NCBI RefSeq assembly: GCF_009498275.1
Contig: NZ_CP045643.1
Location: forward strand, 2,914,001-2,978,000
Reading direction: 5' to 3'
Source of the DNA: Streptomyces fagopyri
GTDB taxonomy: Bacteria > Actinomycetota > Actinomycetes > Streptomycetales > Streptomycetaceae
Length of the DNA stretch: 64,000 nt
The notes beneath the pieces are model-generated. The model worked only from the letters and a program-made list of their open reading frames with translations, searched no databases and was not told the DNA's origin. Positions within the stretch are counted from its first letter, which is position 1. The number at the start of each line of letters is the position of its first letter. Below are positions 50,432-59,329 of this stretch, one piece after another. Both the position numbers and the translations under genes were made by a program.

Positions 50432-53400
50432 TCAGCGCCGCCGGCTCTCGTCGTACCTACGGAGCGATTCCTTGATCTCGTAGACCATCCCGTCGGCGAA
50501 CTTCTTCTTCTCCGCACTGGACGGCATCGTCAGGCTCTGCACCGTCATGTTGATCTGCTCGATGGTGATGCCAGATGCGCCCGCTGCGCCGGCACCGGTG
50601 ACGAGCTGCTCGAACAGTGCGGTCTGCTGCGGGTCGAGGACGCGCTCGGGCTTCCGCGTCTGCTTGACGACCATCGTCGCCCCGTCGGCGAGCAGCCCGC
50701 CCTGGTCGTACTTCGCTGCCGGCGCGAACCCCCACTGCGACGTGAACAGGCTGTCCTTGTAGCCGCGGGCGCTGCTGCCCATGTGGACGCCCGCGCCGCC
50801 CGAGGATTCGACGTTCACTCCCGCGAGCGTGCCGGCCGTGTGCCCGACCCCCGCATTCGTGATGCCGATCATGAACGGGGAGTTCAGGTTCCGCACCCAG
50901 CCCGACGGGGCCGACGAGCCGAATGCACCCGTGGCCCAACGACGGTGCGGGCGCTCGCCGCGGATCACCGACTCAATGGCGCTCATCAGGCCTGAGCAGT
51001 CCCAGCTGGGGTTTCCGTTGCCCGCCCACTGGTACGGGAGACCCGCCTGCGTCTTCATCCAGGACAACGCCTTCTGGACCGCCGGCCCACCCTTGGCCTT
51101 CTTGTCTTCGTTGCCGAACCAGCCGAGCATCCCGTCGACCGCCTTGTTGGACAGGCCGCGCATGAGGTTGCCGATGCCGCTGGACGGGATCCGGCCGATG
51201 AGGGGTCGCACGAGGGCGCTGAGCGCCTTCTGCGCCGCCGACTTCATCCCGCCGACGAACACATCCTTCGCCCACGACGTCGCCCCGCTCACGGCCCCGG
51301 AGACCGCCGAGGTCACCTTGCCGACGATGCCACCGTCCACGAAGTGCTGAGTCGACCCCTGGTAGCGGCGCCGCTCCTCGGAAGCGCTCGGGTCCCCGCC
51401 CGTGCCGGTGGGCCGGTCCTTGCCCAGCATCGCGTCGATACCCCGGTGTCCGCCGAGCTGGTCGACCTGAGCGTTGGACAGCACGCGCTCGCCCGGGGCC
51501 AAGACCGCGGGCACGCTGTCGCGGTTCGAGCGCTGTCCGGGGACGACACCGCCGGCGCTGAATCCGATCGGCACCGCAGGCAGGGTGATCTTTGAACTGA
51601 TCTTCCCTGCGATCGAGTTCCACATCTTGCGGATGCCCTGGTTGTACACCGACGCGATGACGAACTTCACCGGGGCGCCGATCTTGGTTTTGATCCCGTT
51701 CCAGATCGTGCCGAGCGAATCCCGCAGCGCGGTGAACGCGGACTTCATTCCGTTCTTGAAGGACGTGATCTTCCCGTTGATCGTGGTGAAGATGCTCGTC
51801 AGCTTGTCCTTGGCCCCGTTCCAGAGGCTGTTCCACGTGTTCGTGATGGACGTCTTCAGGCTCGTCACGCTGTCGCGGAAGACCTTCCACGCCCCGGTGA
51901 ACGAGGACTTCAGGCCCGACCAGAAGCTGTTCCACTTCTCGCGGATGGTGCCCCAGAGGCTGTTCCAGATCCCGACGACCGCGTTCTTCAGGTCGGTAAA
52001 GATCTTCTTGGTTCCGGTCCACAGGGACTTGAACCACGTGGTGACCGCGTTCACCAGGTCAGGAATGATCGAGTGCCCGACGAGGATGTCGTAGAGGTCC
52101 ACGAACGGCTTGACCACGTACGTGTAGAGCATGTCCCAGGTGCCGGCGAAGAAGCCCGACACCGTCTCCCACACGCCCTTGACGATGTCCCGGAACTTCT
52201 CCGAGTGGCTCCACGCGTAGGCGAAGGCGGCAGCCAGGCCAGCCAGGGCGAGCACCACAATGCCGATCGGGTTCGCCGACATGACCGCGGTGAGGATGGC
52301 CTGCGCGCCCGTGAGGACGGCCGTCGCCAGGGCCCACAGCTTCATCCCGCCGACGATCGCGAGGATGCCCGCGGCCAGTGACCCCACCAAGGTCTGGTGG
52401 TCGCCGAGCCAGCCGAAGAACGTCATCAGCGGGCCCTTCACCGTGTCGGCGATGCCCGAGAGCATGTCGGCGAACGGCGCGGCGATCGGCACGAGGTTCT
52501 CCAGGGCGACGCCGATCACGTCGACGATGACCCCGGCGATGTCGTTGAACGCCTTGAAGATCGTGGTGAGCGCGTTCTGGATCCCCGGCAGACCCGTGAT
52601 GCGTCGCAGCTCCGCGACCGCGTCCGCGACCGCCCCGAGGGCGCCGCCGTTGCCCGCCTCCGCAGCCTTGAAGATGTTCTTCAGCGCGCCGAACGCGTTG
52701 CCGAGGACGCGGCCGAACTTCTTCCCGAGGTCGATGGCGTGGTCGATGGCGCCCTCAAGCCGCCCGGACTCGAAGGCGTCCGTCAGCTTCTCGGAGATCT
52801 TCGTCGACTCGTTGGCCATCGCCGTCGTGATCCGCCTGAAGGCCGGCGACGCTGCGACGGACAACTGCACGAACGCCTGGCCCAGTTGCCCGGGTACCTT
52901 CGTCAACGGGGCCATGCCGTCCGTGAAGCCCTGGAACATCCGGGTGAGGAGCCCCTGGTTGCCGAGCTTCGTGAACGTGTCGAGCAGGTTCACGGCCATG
53001 CCATTGAGGACGTCGGCCATCCCGCCGAGCCCGGTACGCAGGGCAGGCAGCGCGGCCGCGCCGAGGCGGGTCACGGAGGCGGCGAGCCCGCGGAAGAGGC
53101 GGTCCTGCACGTCCATCTTCAGCGCGGAGAACGCGGGCCCCATGCTGCGGACCGCGGTGACGAACGCGCGGGCGTTCGGCGACAGCTTCGCCATCGCGTC
53201 CGCGTACTTGTCCGTCGTCGCCGCGCCCTGCGACTGAGCCGAGTTGACGGAGCGCTGCGCGTCCGCGAGGGCTTCCTGAGCGGACCGCACCTGCCGGGAC
53301 GCGGCGACCTGAGCGTCAGCCACACCCTGCTGCGCGTCGGCCAGCTTCTGCTGCGCGTCGCGAACGGACTCGGCCCCGTCCTTCGCTGTCTTCGCGGCCT

Positions 53401-54850
53401 CGGCCTGCGCGTCCTTCACCTCGCGCGTCCGGTCGCCGACCGTGCGCTGCGCGTCCGCCACCTTCTGGTGCGCAGCCTCGACCGCCTCGGAGCCCTCGAC
53501 GCCAGCCGTGTTCGCCGACGCGGTCTCGTCCTGGAGGCGGGCCGTCTCGATCTGCTGTTCCTTCAGGCGCTGCGTGGCTCGGTCGTAACCGATCTGCGCG
53601 TCCTCAAGCTCCGCTGCTGTGGCCGCGGCACCCTTCGCCTTGACCGCCGCGAGTTCCTTCTCGGCGTCCTGGACGTCGCGCACGGCCTGCCGCTGGTCGA
53701 GCTGCGCGTCGACGAGCCGGTTGTTGAGGTCCTCCAGCTGCTCCGAGGCTTCCTTGCGCGCCTGGGTGAGGTCCTCCTCGGCCTGCTGGGCGTCCTTGAC
53801 CGCGTCCGTCAGGTCGCGCTCGGCGTCCGCGATCCGGCGTAGCGCGGCCTGCCGTTCCGCTGCGGCCCTGACCTCCGCGTCCCGGACATCCTCGGCCGCT
53901 TCCTTCACCTGCTTCTGAGCGTCGACGATCTGCCGTGCCGCGTCCTGCTGCGCCTCTTTGAGGGTTCGCGCAGCGCGGGCGACGTTCAACTGCGCGGCGG
54001 CCACAGCACGGGCCGCGGTGGCCGCTTGGGCGCCGCTCTGCCCGCTGGACGACCCGGCGGCCTTGAAGGCCGCGCCGATGCCGCTGAGACCGAGCGCGAG
54101 CGTGCCGACGACGGTGACGAGACCGCCGAGCGCGGGCACGGCTACGGCGGCCGCGGGGCCCATCGAGATGATGCTCTGCCCGAGCGAGGCGACCGCGGGC
54201 AAGGCGCTGAGGGCTGCGGCGGCGAGGCCTGCGAAGCGGGAGGACAGCATGCCCGCGCCGGCTGCACTCTCGCCAAGGCCAACGAGTCCACCGACGGTGC
54301 GCGTGCGGATCGTGACGGTGCGGTCCCGGGTGAGCGTGGCCAGACGGGCGGCGGCCGCGGTGACGTCCGCGTTGGCCTGGATCGTCATCTGCCGGCGCCG
54401 CGTGAGGTTGGCGATGTCGTCGGCTGCGACGCGGGTGTCGACGTCCATCCCGATGCGGACGGTGCGCCGCCGGGTCAAGTTCGCGATCTCGTTCGCGCCG
54501 ACGCGGGTGTCGACGTCTGCGCGGATGCGGACGACGCGCTCTGTGGTGAGCCGGTCCAGCTTGTTGCGGACGATCCGCTCGGCGGCCTCGGAGATCTTCG
54601 GGCTGATGTTGACCGCGAGGTCCCGCAGTCGCAGCCGAGAGAGAGCCGTGTCGTCGAGGTTGAGTTTCACCTTCAGCGACCGGTCGCGCACGAACCGGTC
54701 GAGGGCGACCCGCGCCTCGCGGTCGTCGAGCTTCAGCCCTACGCCGACCTCGGTCCGCTTGGACTTGAGGCGGTCCATCGCGCGGTTGTAGCCGCTCTCG
54801 TCGGCGGTGACTTCTACGTAGCCCTCGGCGATGCGGAACTGGCCGGCCAT
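50432..54850 (-). CDS. phage-type tail tape-measure protein with NlpC/P60-like C terminus
   Basis: 1472 residues. The N terminus has repeated segments ending in NLTRRRTVRI, NLTRRRQMTI and TLTRDRTVTI (about residues 85-190), then two hydrophobic segments around 195-260, a long coiled coil rich in Ala/Gln/Glu (about 280-520), several membrane-like helices (about 800-870), a Trp-patterned repeat region (SLWGTIREKWNSFWSGLKSS and relatives) and, near the end, LPYQWAGNGNPSWDCSGLMS with the Cys and GHTAGT with a possible His of an NlpC/P60 peptidase. No other tail gene lies nearby, so its role outside a virion needs another explanation. Confidence 0.87.
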   Translation of the reverse strand: MAGQFRIAEGYVEVTADESGYNRAMDRLKSKRTEVGVGLKLDDREARVALDRFVRDRSLKVKLNLDDTALSRLRLRDLAVNISPKISEAAERIVRNKLDRLTTERVVRIRADVDTRVGANEIANLTRRRTVRIGMDVDTRVAADDIANLTRRRQMTIQANADVTAAAARLATLTRDRTVTIRTRTVGGLVGLGESAAGAGMLSSRFAGLAAAALSALPAVASLGQSIISMGPAAAVAVPALGGLVTVVGTLALGLSGIGAAFKAAGSSSGQSGAQAATAARAVAAAQLNVARAARTLKEAQQDAARQIVDAQKQVKEAAEDVRDAEVRAAAERQAALRRIADAERDLTDAVKDAQQAEEDLTQARKEASEQLEDLNNRLVDAQLDQRQAVRDVQDAEKELAAVKAKGAAATAAELEDAQIGYDRATQRLKEQQIETARLQDETASANTAGVEGSEAVEAAHQKVADAQRTVGDRTREVKDAQAEAAKTAKDGAESVRDAQQKLADAQQGVADAQVAASRQVRSAQEALADAQRSVNSAQSQGAATTDKYADAMAKLSPNARAFVTAVRSMGPAFSALKMDVQDRLFRGLAASVTRLGAAALPALRTGLGGMADVLNGMAVNLLDTFTKLGNQGLLTRMFQGFTDGMAPLTKVPGQLGQAFVQLSVAASPAFRRITTAMANESTKISEKLTDAFESGRLEGAIDHAIDLGKKFGRVLGNAFGALKNIFKAAEAGNGGALGAVADAVAELRRITGLPGIQNALTTIFKAFNDIAGVIVDVIGVALENLVPIAAPFADMLSGIADTVKGPLMTFFGWLGDHQTLVGSLAAGILAIVGGMKLWALATAVLTGAQAILTAVMSANPIGIVVLALAGLAAAFAYAWSHSEKFRDIVKGVWETVSGFFAGTWDMLYTYVVKPFVDLYDILVGHSIIPDLVNAVTTWFKSLWTGTKKIFTDLKNAVVGIWNSLWGTIREKWNSFWSGLKSSFTGAWKVFRDSVTSLKTSITNTWNSLWNGAKDKLTSIFTTINGKITSFKNGMKSAFTALRDSLGTIWNGIKTKIGAPVKFVIASVYNQGIRKMWNSIAGKISSKITLPAVPIGFSAGGVVPGQRSNRDSVPAVLAPGERVLSNAQVDQLGGHRGIDAMLGKDRPTGTGGDPSASEERRRYQGSTQHFVDGGIVGKVTSAVSGAVSGATSWAKDVFVGGMKSAAQKALSALVRPLIGRIPSSGIGNLMRGLSNKAVDGMLGWFGNEDKKAKGGPAVQKALSWMKTQAGLPYQWAGNGNPSWDCSGLMSAIESVIRGERPHRRWATGAFGSSAPSGWVRNLNSPFMIGITNAGVGHTAGTLAGVNVESSGGAGVHMGSSARGYKDSLFTSQWGFAPAAKYDQGGLLADGATMVVKQTRKPERVLDPQQTALFEQLVTGAGAAGASGITIEQINMTVQSLTMPSSAEKKKFADGMVYEIKESLRRYDESRRR

Positions 54851-55074
54851 CAGGCGCTCACCGCCTGGCGGTCATCGGCGAGGAGATCGGGGAGCGCTAC
54901 GCCCACCACGTCGGCGAGGAGATCGGCGGTGTGGATGCCGGGCGCAGCAGCGCCGCACTCCCACTTCCACACGGTCCACGGGGTACGGCCGACTGCGGAT
55001 GCGACTTGCTCGGCGGTGAGGCCGGCGGCGCGGCGGGCTGCGCGTAGGCGGCACCCGCTGAAGTGACGTGCCAT
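54850..55074 (-). CDS. 74-residue XRE-type HTH protein
   Basis: MARHFSGCRLRAARRAAGLT, EQVASAVGRTPWTVWKWECG and DLLADVVGVALPDLLADD make a complete Cro/CI-type HTH. The stop shares one base with the tape-measure start. With the divergent HTH gene at 55318 it frames a 243-bp control region with paired palindromes, much like the two repressors of a phage switch. Confidence 0.82.
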   Translation of the reverse strand: MARHFSGCRLRAARRAAGLTAEQVASAVGRTPWTVWKWECGAAAPGIHTADLLADVVGVALPDLLADDRQAVSA

Positions 55075-55226
55075 GAGGGGGCTTTCGTGATGGGCGCGGG
55101 CAGGTACAGGACCTCTGCGGCGCCCATCACGGGCCGTCGCCGCAGTGCCATGCGCCTCGGTTCCGAGCGCCCATCGCGGGCTGGCAGCTGCCTTCGGTTC
55201 GTCGGCTGGCACTGAGTGCGGGTTGT

Positions 55227-55298
55227 CCTGGCTGGAATGATACGCCAGGTGCCCTACGAATCGTAGGTTCGTGCTGCACCTTGCCTGTGAATCGCAGG
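55227..55298. promoter_or_regulatory. paired palindromic operators between two divergent HTH genes
   Basis: A perfect 15-bp palindrome CCTACGAATCGTAGG (55253-55267) and a related one with one mismatch, CCTGTGAATCGCAGG (55284-55298), have centres 31 bp apart, close to three helical turns. A further inverted repeat CCTGGC/GCCAGG (55227-55232, 55244-55249) lies just to the left, enclosing TGATAC, a possible -10. They sit 20 bp before the XRE gene at 55318. Confidence 0.72.
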
Positions 55299-55317
55299 CC
55301 GTTAGATGCTGGGGCGC

Positions 55318-55641
55318 ATGGCATCCACCACCTCGCCCCGCTGGCCGGCCCTCCCGGCGGGCTTCGGCGTCCTGCTGCGCAACGCACGCATCGACGCGGG
55401 CCTCTCCCGGGACGCGCTCGCCGCAGTCACCCAGTCCTCGAAGGGGCTCGTCCAAGCTCTCGAAGACGCGATGCGGCCACCGTCCGCGACCATGGCCGTG
55501 CGGATCTCCGAGGCGCTGCAACTCGACGCGTGGGAGGCCGCGGTCCTACAGTCGGCGGCCGTTGACGACGCGGCGCTCCACAGCCGGCGCGGCGTCCGCC
55601 ACACACGCCCGAGGCGGCGCGTCAACACGTCTGCGCAGTAG
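55318..55641 (+). CDS. XRE-type HTH regulator
   Basis: 107 residues from ATG 55318. FGVLLRNARIDAGLSRDALA, AVTQSSKGLVQALEDAMRPP and MAVRISEALQLDAWEAAVL form the HTH; a basic tail (RRGVRHTRPRRRVNTSAQ) follows. It reads away from the other small HTH gene and begins just after the paired operators, so it may control both directions. Confidence 0.8.
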   Translation: MASTTSPRWPALPAGFGVLLRNARIDAGLSRDALAAVTQSSKGLVQALEDAMRPPSATMAVRISEALQLDAWEAAVLQSAAVDDAALHSRRGVRHTRPRRRVNTSAQ

Positions 55642-55711
55642 TGGCGTTCTCCTCCCGGTATGGGCGGCACCCGTGGAACGATGCCCACCCATGAGCGAGA
55701 GGGGTACCCGC

Positions 55712-56179
55712 ATGATCGAGGTCAAGGGCCACACCGGGCAGGTGGTGTTCGATGGCGAGTACGTCACGATCACCCGCAAGGGCTTCAACGCCCGGATGAC
55801 GGTGGGCAAGGGCGAGAAGCGCATCCACGTGTCGCAGATCAGCGGCGTGCAGTGGAAGCCAGCCGGGATGATGGTGAACGGCTTCATCCAGCTCACCGTC
55901 CCCGGGGGCAACGAGCGGCGCTCCGCGTTCGGCAGCCAGACCACGAACGCGGTGAAGGATGAGAACTCGGTCGTCTTCACGAAGAAGCAGATGCCGGAGT
56001 TCGAGAAGGTGCGGACCGAGATCGAGGCCGCCATCGCTGCGCACCACGCACCCCAGGCACAGGCTGCCGCAGCGGGCTCGGTGGCCGATGAGCTGGCCAA
56101 GCTGGGGGCGCTGCGCGAGCAGGGCCTGTTGAGCCCGGAAGAGTTCGAGCAGCAGAAGGCCCGGCTCCTGGGCGGCTGA
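55712..56179 (+). CDS. DUF4429/SHOCT domain protein
   Basis: 155 residues from ATG 55712, chosen for GAGAGGGG upstream; an ATG 21 bp earlier is possible. The N-terminal 100 residues are a PH-like/DUF4429 domain (MIEVKGHTGQVVFDGEYVTI; AGMMVNGFIQLTVPGG; VVFTKKQMPEFEKVR). The C terminus is a SHOCT helix pair (VADELAKLGALREQGLLSPE then EFEQQKARLLGG). Common in Streptomyces and its elements; may mediate oligomer formation or membrane association. Function unknown. Confidence 0.85.
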   Translation: MIEVKGHTGQVVFDGEYVTITRKGFNARMTVGKGEKRIHVSQISGVQWKPAGMMVNGFIQLTVPGGNERRSAFGSQTTNAVKDENSVVFTKKQMPEFEKVRTEIEAAIAAHHAPQAQAAAAGSVADELAKLGALREQGLLSPEEFEQQKARLLGG

Positions 56180-56311
56180 GGCGTTGTCAGTGGCCACGGG
56201 TAGCGTTCACGTCATCACTGTTGAGCGTCTGCTGGCTGCACGCGCTGGACTCCCGATGCCCCGCCCAATGAACAGCACCACCGGCGGGGCATCGCGCTGT
56301 GCCGCCCCGGA

Positions 56312-57376
56312 CTACAGGCCGGTTCCGGCGACGGGGTTGTCCTCCCACCGGTCACTGTCCTCGAAGTAGCCGAGCAGCGCCTTCGATCCGTCGGCCCATC
56401 CCCCGTGCCGGCCGATCCGCACCAGGTCGTGCCCGGCCTTACGTGCGGCCGTGGCGAACCCGCGGCGCAGGCTGTGCCCGGACCACTGGCCTTCCAGCCC
56501 CGCGACCTCCGCGGCTCGCTCGATGACCTGCGCCGCGGCCTGCGCGGTGAGGCGCCCGGCCGGGTCCCCGATCGGTACGCCGTGGCGGAACATCGGCGGG
56601 GCGATCCGGCCGTGCCGGTCGATCCGTACGAACAGGGGGCCCTCGGTCCGGCCCGCTTCCGCGAGGGCCTCCCGCAGGGCACGCACGGCGCGGACGGGGC
56701 AGGTGCTCGGGTTGCTGCCGAACGGCACGGCGGTGTCGCTGAATGCCTTCACCTTCCGCCGGTACACGGAGGCTTCGATGCCGTTGTCCGTCTCGGGGAC
56801 GTCGGCCAGGTCGAGGGCGACCAGCTCGGAGACGCGGGCGGCCGTGGCGAAGCCGAGGAGCAGCAGGGCCGCGTCCCGCTTGCCCTGGAGGGTGTCGCGG
56901 TCGAGGGTGTCGAGCATCGCGCGGAGTGCGGTCGGCACGGCCGGCTGCGCCTTGCGGGTCTTGGCGGCCGGGTCCTTGGCGCGGGCGAGCCGGTCGCGGT
57001 AGCCGCGCAGGATGATGCGGGCGCCCTTGGTCGACGGGGGTGCGACGTCCGCTGCGGTGTGCGCGGTGCGGATCGCGGCGATGGCCCGCTCGATGGAGCT
57101 CGGCGAGTACGGGCGGCCGGTACGCGGGCGCGGTGTGGTCGTGAGTGCGGCGACGTACTCGACGACTGTCTCCGGGGACGCGGGCAGTGGGGGCCGGCCG
57201 TTCGTGGCGCACCAGGTGGTGAACTCCGACCAGTCCGAGGAGTAGGCGCGGCGGGTGGAGTCCGCGGTGCCGGCGGCGAGGGCCTCGCGTGCGGCGCCCG
57301 ACAGTGGCGGGGTGGTGTTGTCGAGGGTCTCGGCGGGGTCGTTGCGGCGTACAGCGATCTCCGAACTCTGGCTCAT
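56312..57376 (-). CDS. tyrosine recombinase/integrase of element 2
   Basis: 354 residues. N-terminal core-binding domain (STRRAYSSDWSEFTTWC to about residue 135) and catalytic domain with Arg181 (GFATAARVSEL), His301 and Arg304 (GHSLRRGF), His324 (IGRHGGW) and nucleophile Tyr337 (LLGYF). All five key residues are there, so it should be active. It stands 16 kb from the yifB junction, not beside it, and no attachment-like repeat was noticed around it; resolvase function or relation to an earlier insertion are possible. Confidence 0.9.
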   Translation of the reverse strand: MSQSSEIAVRRNDPAETLDNTTPPLSGAAREALAAGTADSTRRAYSSDWSEFTTWCATNGRPPLPASPETVVEYVAALTTTPRPRTGRPYSPSSIERAIAAIRTAHTAADVAPPSTKGARIILRGYRDRLARAKDPAAKTRKAQPAVPTALRAMLDTLDRDTLQGKRDAALLLLGFATAARVSELVALDLADVPETDNGIEASVYRRKVKAFSDTAVPFGSNPSTCPVRAVRALREALAEAGRTEGPLFVRIDRHGRIAPPMFRHGVPIGDPAGRLTAQAAAQVIERAAEVAGLEGQWSGHSLRRGFATAARKAGHDLVRIGRHGGWADGSKALLGYFEDSDRWEDNPVAGTGL

Positions 57377-57454
57377 GAGAAGGAATGTTATCGGGAGTCA
57401 GAGCCGTTCGGCCGGGGGTTGGGCGCGCCGTGGCCCAACGGTTACGGTTCGCCC

Positions 57455-57823
57455 ATGGAAGCCGGAGATGGAGCGACGTGGGTCGGGTCAACGGCCGCAG
57501 TGGTCGCTGCTGTTGCGTCGGTCGCGGTGTGGTGGCGGGAACGCGGCGCCGTCACGTGGGAGTTCGACCGAGCCGAGCGCGGACGATCGATGGTGCGCAA
57601 TGCAGGCCGGGCCACCGCGCGGGACGTTCACGTGCGGGTGGGGTCGGCATCCAACGACAGGGACGTAGACACGCAGGCGTCCGCGGCGAGGGTCGCGCCA
57701 GGCGAGGTCGTGCCGGTGCTGGCGTTCGCGCACATGGCGTCCCCCGCAGACTTCTCCCTCGTGGTCACCTGGCGCGGTCCACTTCTTCGGCGCCGCCATC
57801 GGTGGACCCGAGCGCTTATCTGA
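57455..57823 (+). CDS. small membrane-anchored hypothetical protein
   Basis: 122 residues. Helix AAVVAAVASVAVWWRERG (about 13-28) and a beta-rich part (VTWEFDRAERGRSMVRNAGR; ARDVHVRVG; FSLVVTWRG). It resembles the 46623-47126 product in plan and in the RNAG/RNYS-type motif. Divergent from the integrase, with 78 bp between. Function unknown. Confidence 0.66.
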   Translation: MEAGDGATWVGSTAAVVAAVASVAVWWRERGAVTWEFDRAERGRSMVRNAGRATARDVHVRVGSASNDRDVDTQASAARVAPGEVVPVLAFAHMASPADFSLVVTWRGPLLRRRHRWTRALI

Positions 57824-57880
57824 CACGACTGCGCCCGGCCACCACCGCGGTGACCGGGCGCAATTCAGCGGGCGATGAAT

Positions 57881-58219
57881 TCAGATGATGATGGCCCCGC
57901 CACTGGTGCGGAACCTGGGGCCGCTGCTCGCCGCGGTTTCCGCCTTCGGCTCCTCCTCCTCGACCTCCTCGACCTCGGGCTCCCCCTCCGCGTCCGCGTC
58001 CGGCAGCCCGTACACCCCGCGAGCGCGCTGCCCGTAGTAGTCCGACGTCGCCATCCCCGCTGGCTTCGGCGACTTCCTCCGGGGCCCGAGACGCGCCACG
58101 TGCTGCTCCGCCGCCGAGGTCAACGGCACCTCAACCACCGTCGGCGCCGGCAGACCCGCAGCCCGGGCCGCAGCCCTCTCCTCCGCGGTCGCCGACCGCG
58201 TCATCGTCCTCCGGTTCAT
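57881..58219 (-). CDS. 112-residue hypothetical protein, end of the early-type operon
   Basis: Basic N-terminal half (MNRRTMTRSATAEERAAARA; RLGPRRKSPKPAGMATSDYY) and an acidic C-terminal half (DADAEGEPEVEEVEEEEPKA), ending SGGAIII. The ATG shares a base with the upstream stop. Last gene of a minus-strand run coming from beyond the window. No family recognised. Confidence 0.62.
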   Translation of the reverse strand: MNRRTMTRSATAEERAAARAAGLPAPTVVEVPLTSAAEQHVARLGPRRKSPKPAGMATSDYYGQRARGVYGLPDADAEGEPEVEEVEEEEPKAETAASSGPRFRTSGGAIII

Positions 58220-58713
58220 CAGGCCTCCAGCTCGGGCACGGCCGGCAGAGACTCCAGCGACTCGGACAGAGACCGGGCCGTCATCGCCGCCTTCATGGTC
58301 GACACCGGGTTGAGGCCGACCCCGTGACCGTGCGCCGCCTGGTCGTACAGGGCCGCGGCCGTCGCAACGTCCTGGAGTGCGCTCTGCGCGTCCGCGAGAG
58401 CCCGCACGTACCGGCGCACCCCGTACTCGAACGCCTCCGCGTACTGCTGCCGAGCCGCCTGCGACGTCGAGGCAGCCACGTCGTACAGCTCGCCGAGCGC
58501 GGCACGCACCGCGTCGTTCGTCTCCTTCATCGCCACGAAGTTGTTCCCGTTCTTCGCCGGGCCCTTGGCCTCCGCCTTCTGCGCCGCCACGACCTTCTCG
58601 TAGGCCGCGGCTACCTTCGGCGGCAGCATCGCGAGGTCGCGGGGCATCGCGAACGGGTGCTCACGGTCCCCCGAGATGTTGACGGCCCACGGCGTTCCCT
58701 TGACGTCGATCAT
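58219..58713 (-). CDS. hypothetical helical protein of the early-type operon
   Basis: 164 residues from ATG 58713, which follows AGGAGAG. Starts MIDVKGTPWAVNISGDREHP and becomes long helices (VAAAYEKVVAAQKAEAKG; YAEAFEYGVRRYVRALADAQ). Coiled-coil-like, with no membrane segment. Function unknown. Confidence 0.68.
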   Translation of the reverse strand: MIDVKGTPWAVNISGDREHPFAMPRDLAMLPPKVAAAYEKVVAAQKAEAKGPAKNGNNFVAMKETNDAVRAALGELYDVAASTSQAARQQYAEAFEYGVRRYVRALADAQSALQDVATAAALYDQAAHGHGVGLNPVSTMKAAMTARSLSESLESLPAVPELEA

Positions 58714-58766
58714 GTTCTCTCCTGATCTGCTCGTACTGGCTTCGGTGTGCGGGTTGGTCTGTGTGG

Positions 58767-58955
58767 TCAGGCCCCGGACGCGGCCAACGACCCATTGCTC
58801 AGCGGACTCAGGGCGAGGTTCCGGAGTTTCTGCGCGTGCCGCCGAGCCAGCCCCGCCCGACGCGCCAGGGCCAGCTCGGCGCGCTGACGCCGCTCCCGCT
58901 CGATCCGCTGACGGGCCCGCTCGATCTGCTCCGCGATGACGTCGTCGACGTTCAC
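58767..58955 (-). CDS. 62-residue charged helical protein
   Basis: MNVDDVIAEQIERARQRIER then a nearly continuous Arg/Glu/Ala helix. The start overlaps the preceding gene by four bases, which supports translation. Function unknown. Confidence 0.58.
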   Translation of the reverse strand: MNVDDVIAEQIERARQRIERERRQRAELALARRAGLARRHAQKLRNLALSPLSNGSLAASGA

Positions 58956-59329
58956 GACTCCGCCTCCCGCGCCACGCGGAGACCTCGGGCAATCGCCCGA
59001 GCAACCGCACGCTCCTGCTGCCGAGGCGACGCGCCCGCCGGGACCGCCACCGGCACGCGGACACTCCCGTCACGCAGCCGCTCCGGACCCTGCGGGGCGA
59101 GTCGCGCCTCCACCTCGGCGAGGTGCTCGACCAACGCCCGCCCGTCCTGCGGCTTCTGCGAGTACACGACCCTGGTCGACTCGACCTCCGCGACGAACAC
59201 GGGGTCCGTGACCCACTGCCGGACCGTGCTCGGCGAAACTCCGGCCGCCTCGGCCGCGGCCCGCTGAGACTTCCCTGCCGCGAGCCACAGAACAGCGGAC
59301 GCCTTGTGCCTGGGGTGAGTTGCAGTCAT
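58952..59329 (-). CDS. HTH protein resembling phage terminase small subunits
   Basis: 125 residues from ATG 59329 (GAGGAATCTG upstream). ASAVLWLAAGKSQRAAAEAA, GVSPSTVRQWVTDPVFVAEV is a homeodomain-like HTH of the type found in small terminase subunits (phBC6A51-like). A C-terminal basic helix ends the protein. No large terminase subunit is present, so it may be a regulator rather than part of a packaging motor. Confidence 0.72.
   Translation of the reverse strand: MTATHPRHKASAVLWLAAGKSQRAAAEAAGVSPSTVRQWVTDPVFVAEVESTRVVYSQKPQDGRALVEHLAEVEARLAPQGPERLRDGSVRVPVAVPAGASPRQQERAVARAIARGLRVAREAES

Noticed and set aside
52397..53842. 481-residue plus-strand frame inside the tape-measure gene
   Set aside because: Complement of the coiled-coil repeats; no motif and improbable composition.
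58952..59329. Calling the HTH protein a true terminase small subunit
   Set aside because: Only the HTH part fits and no large subunit is present; recorded as a resemblance.
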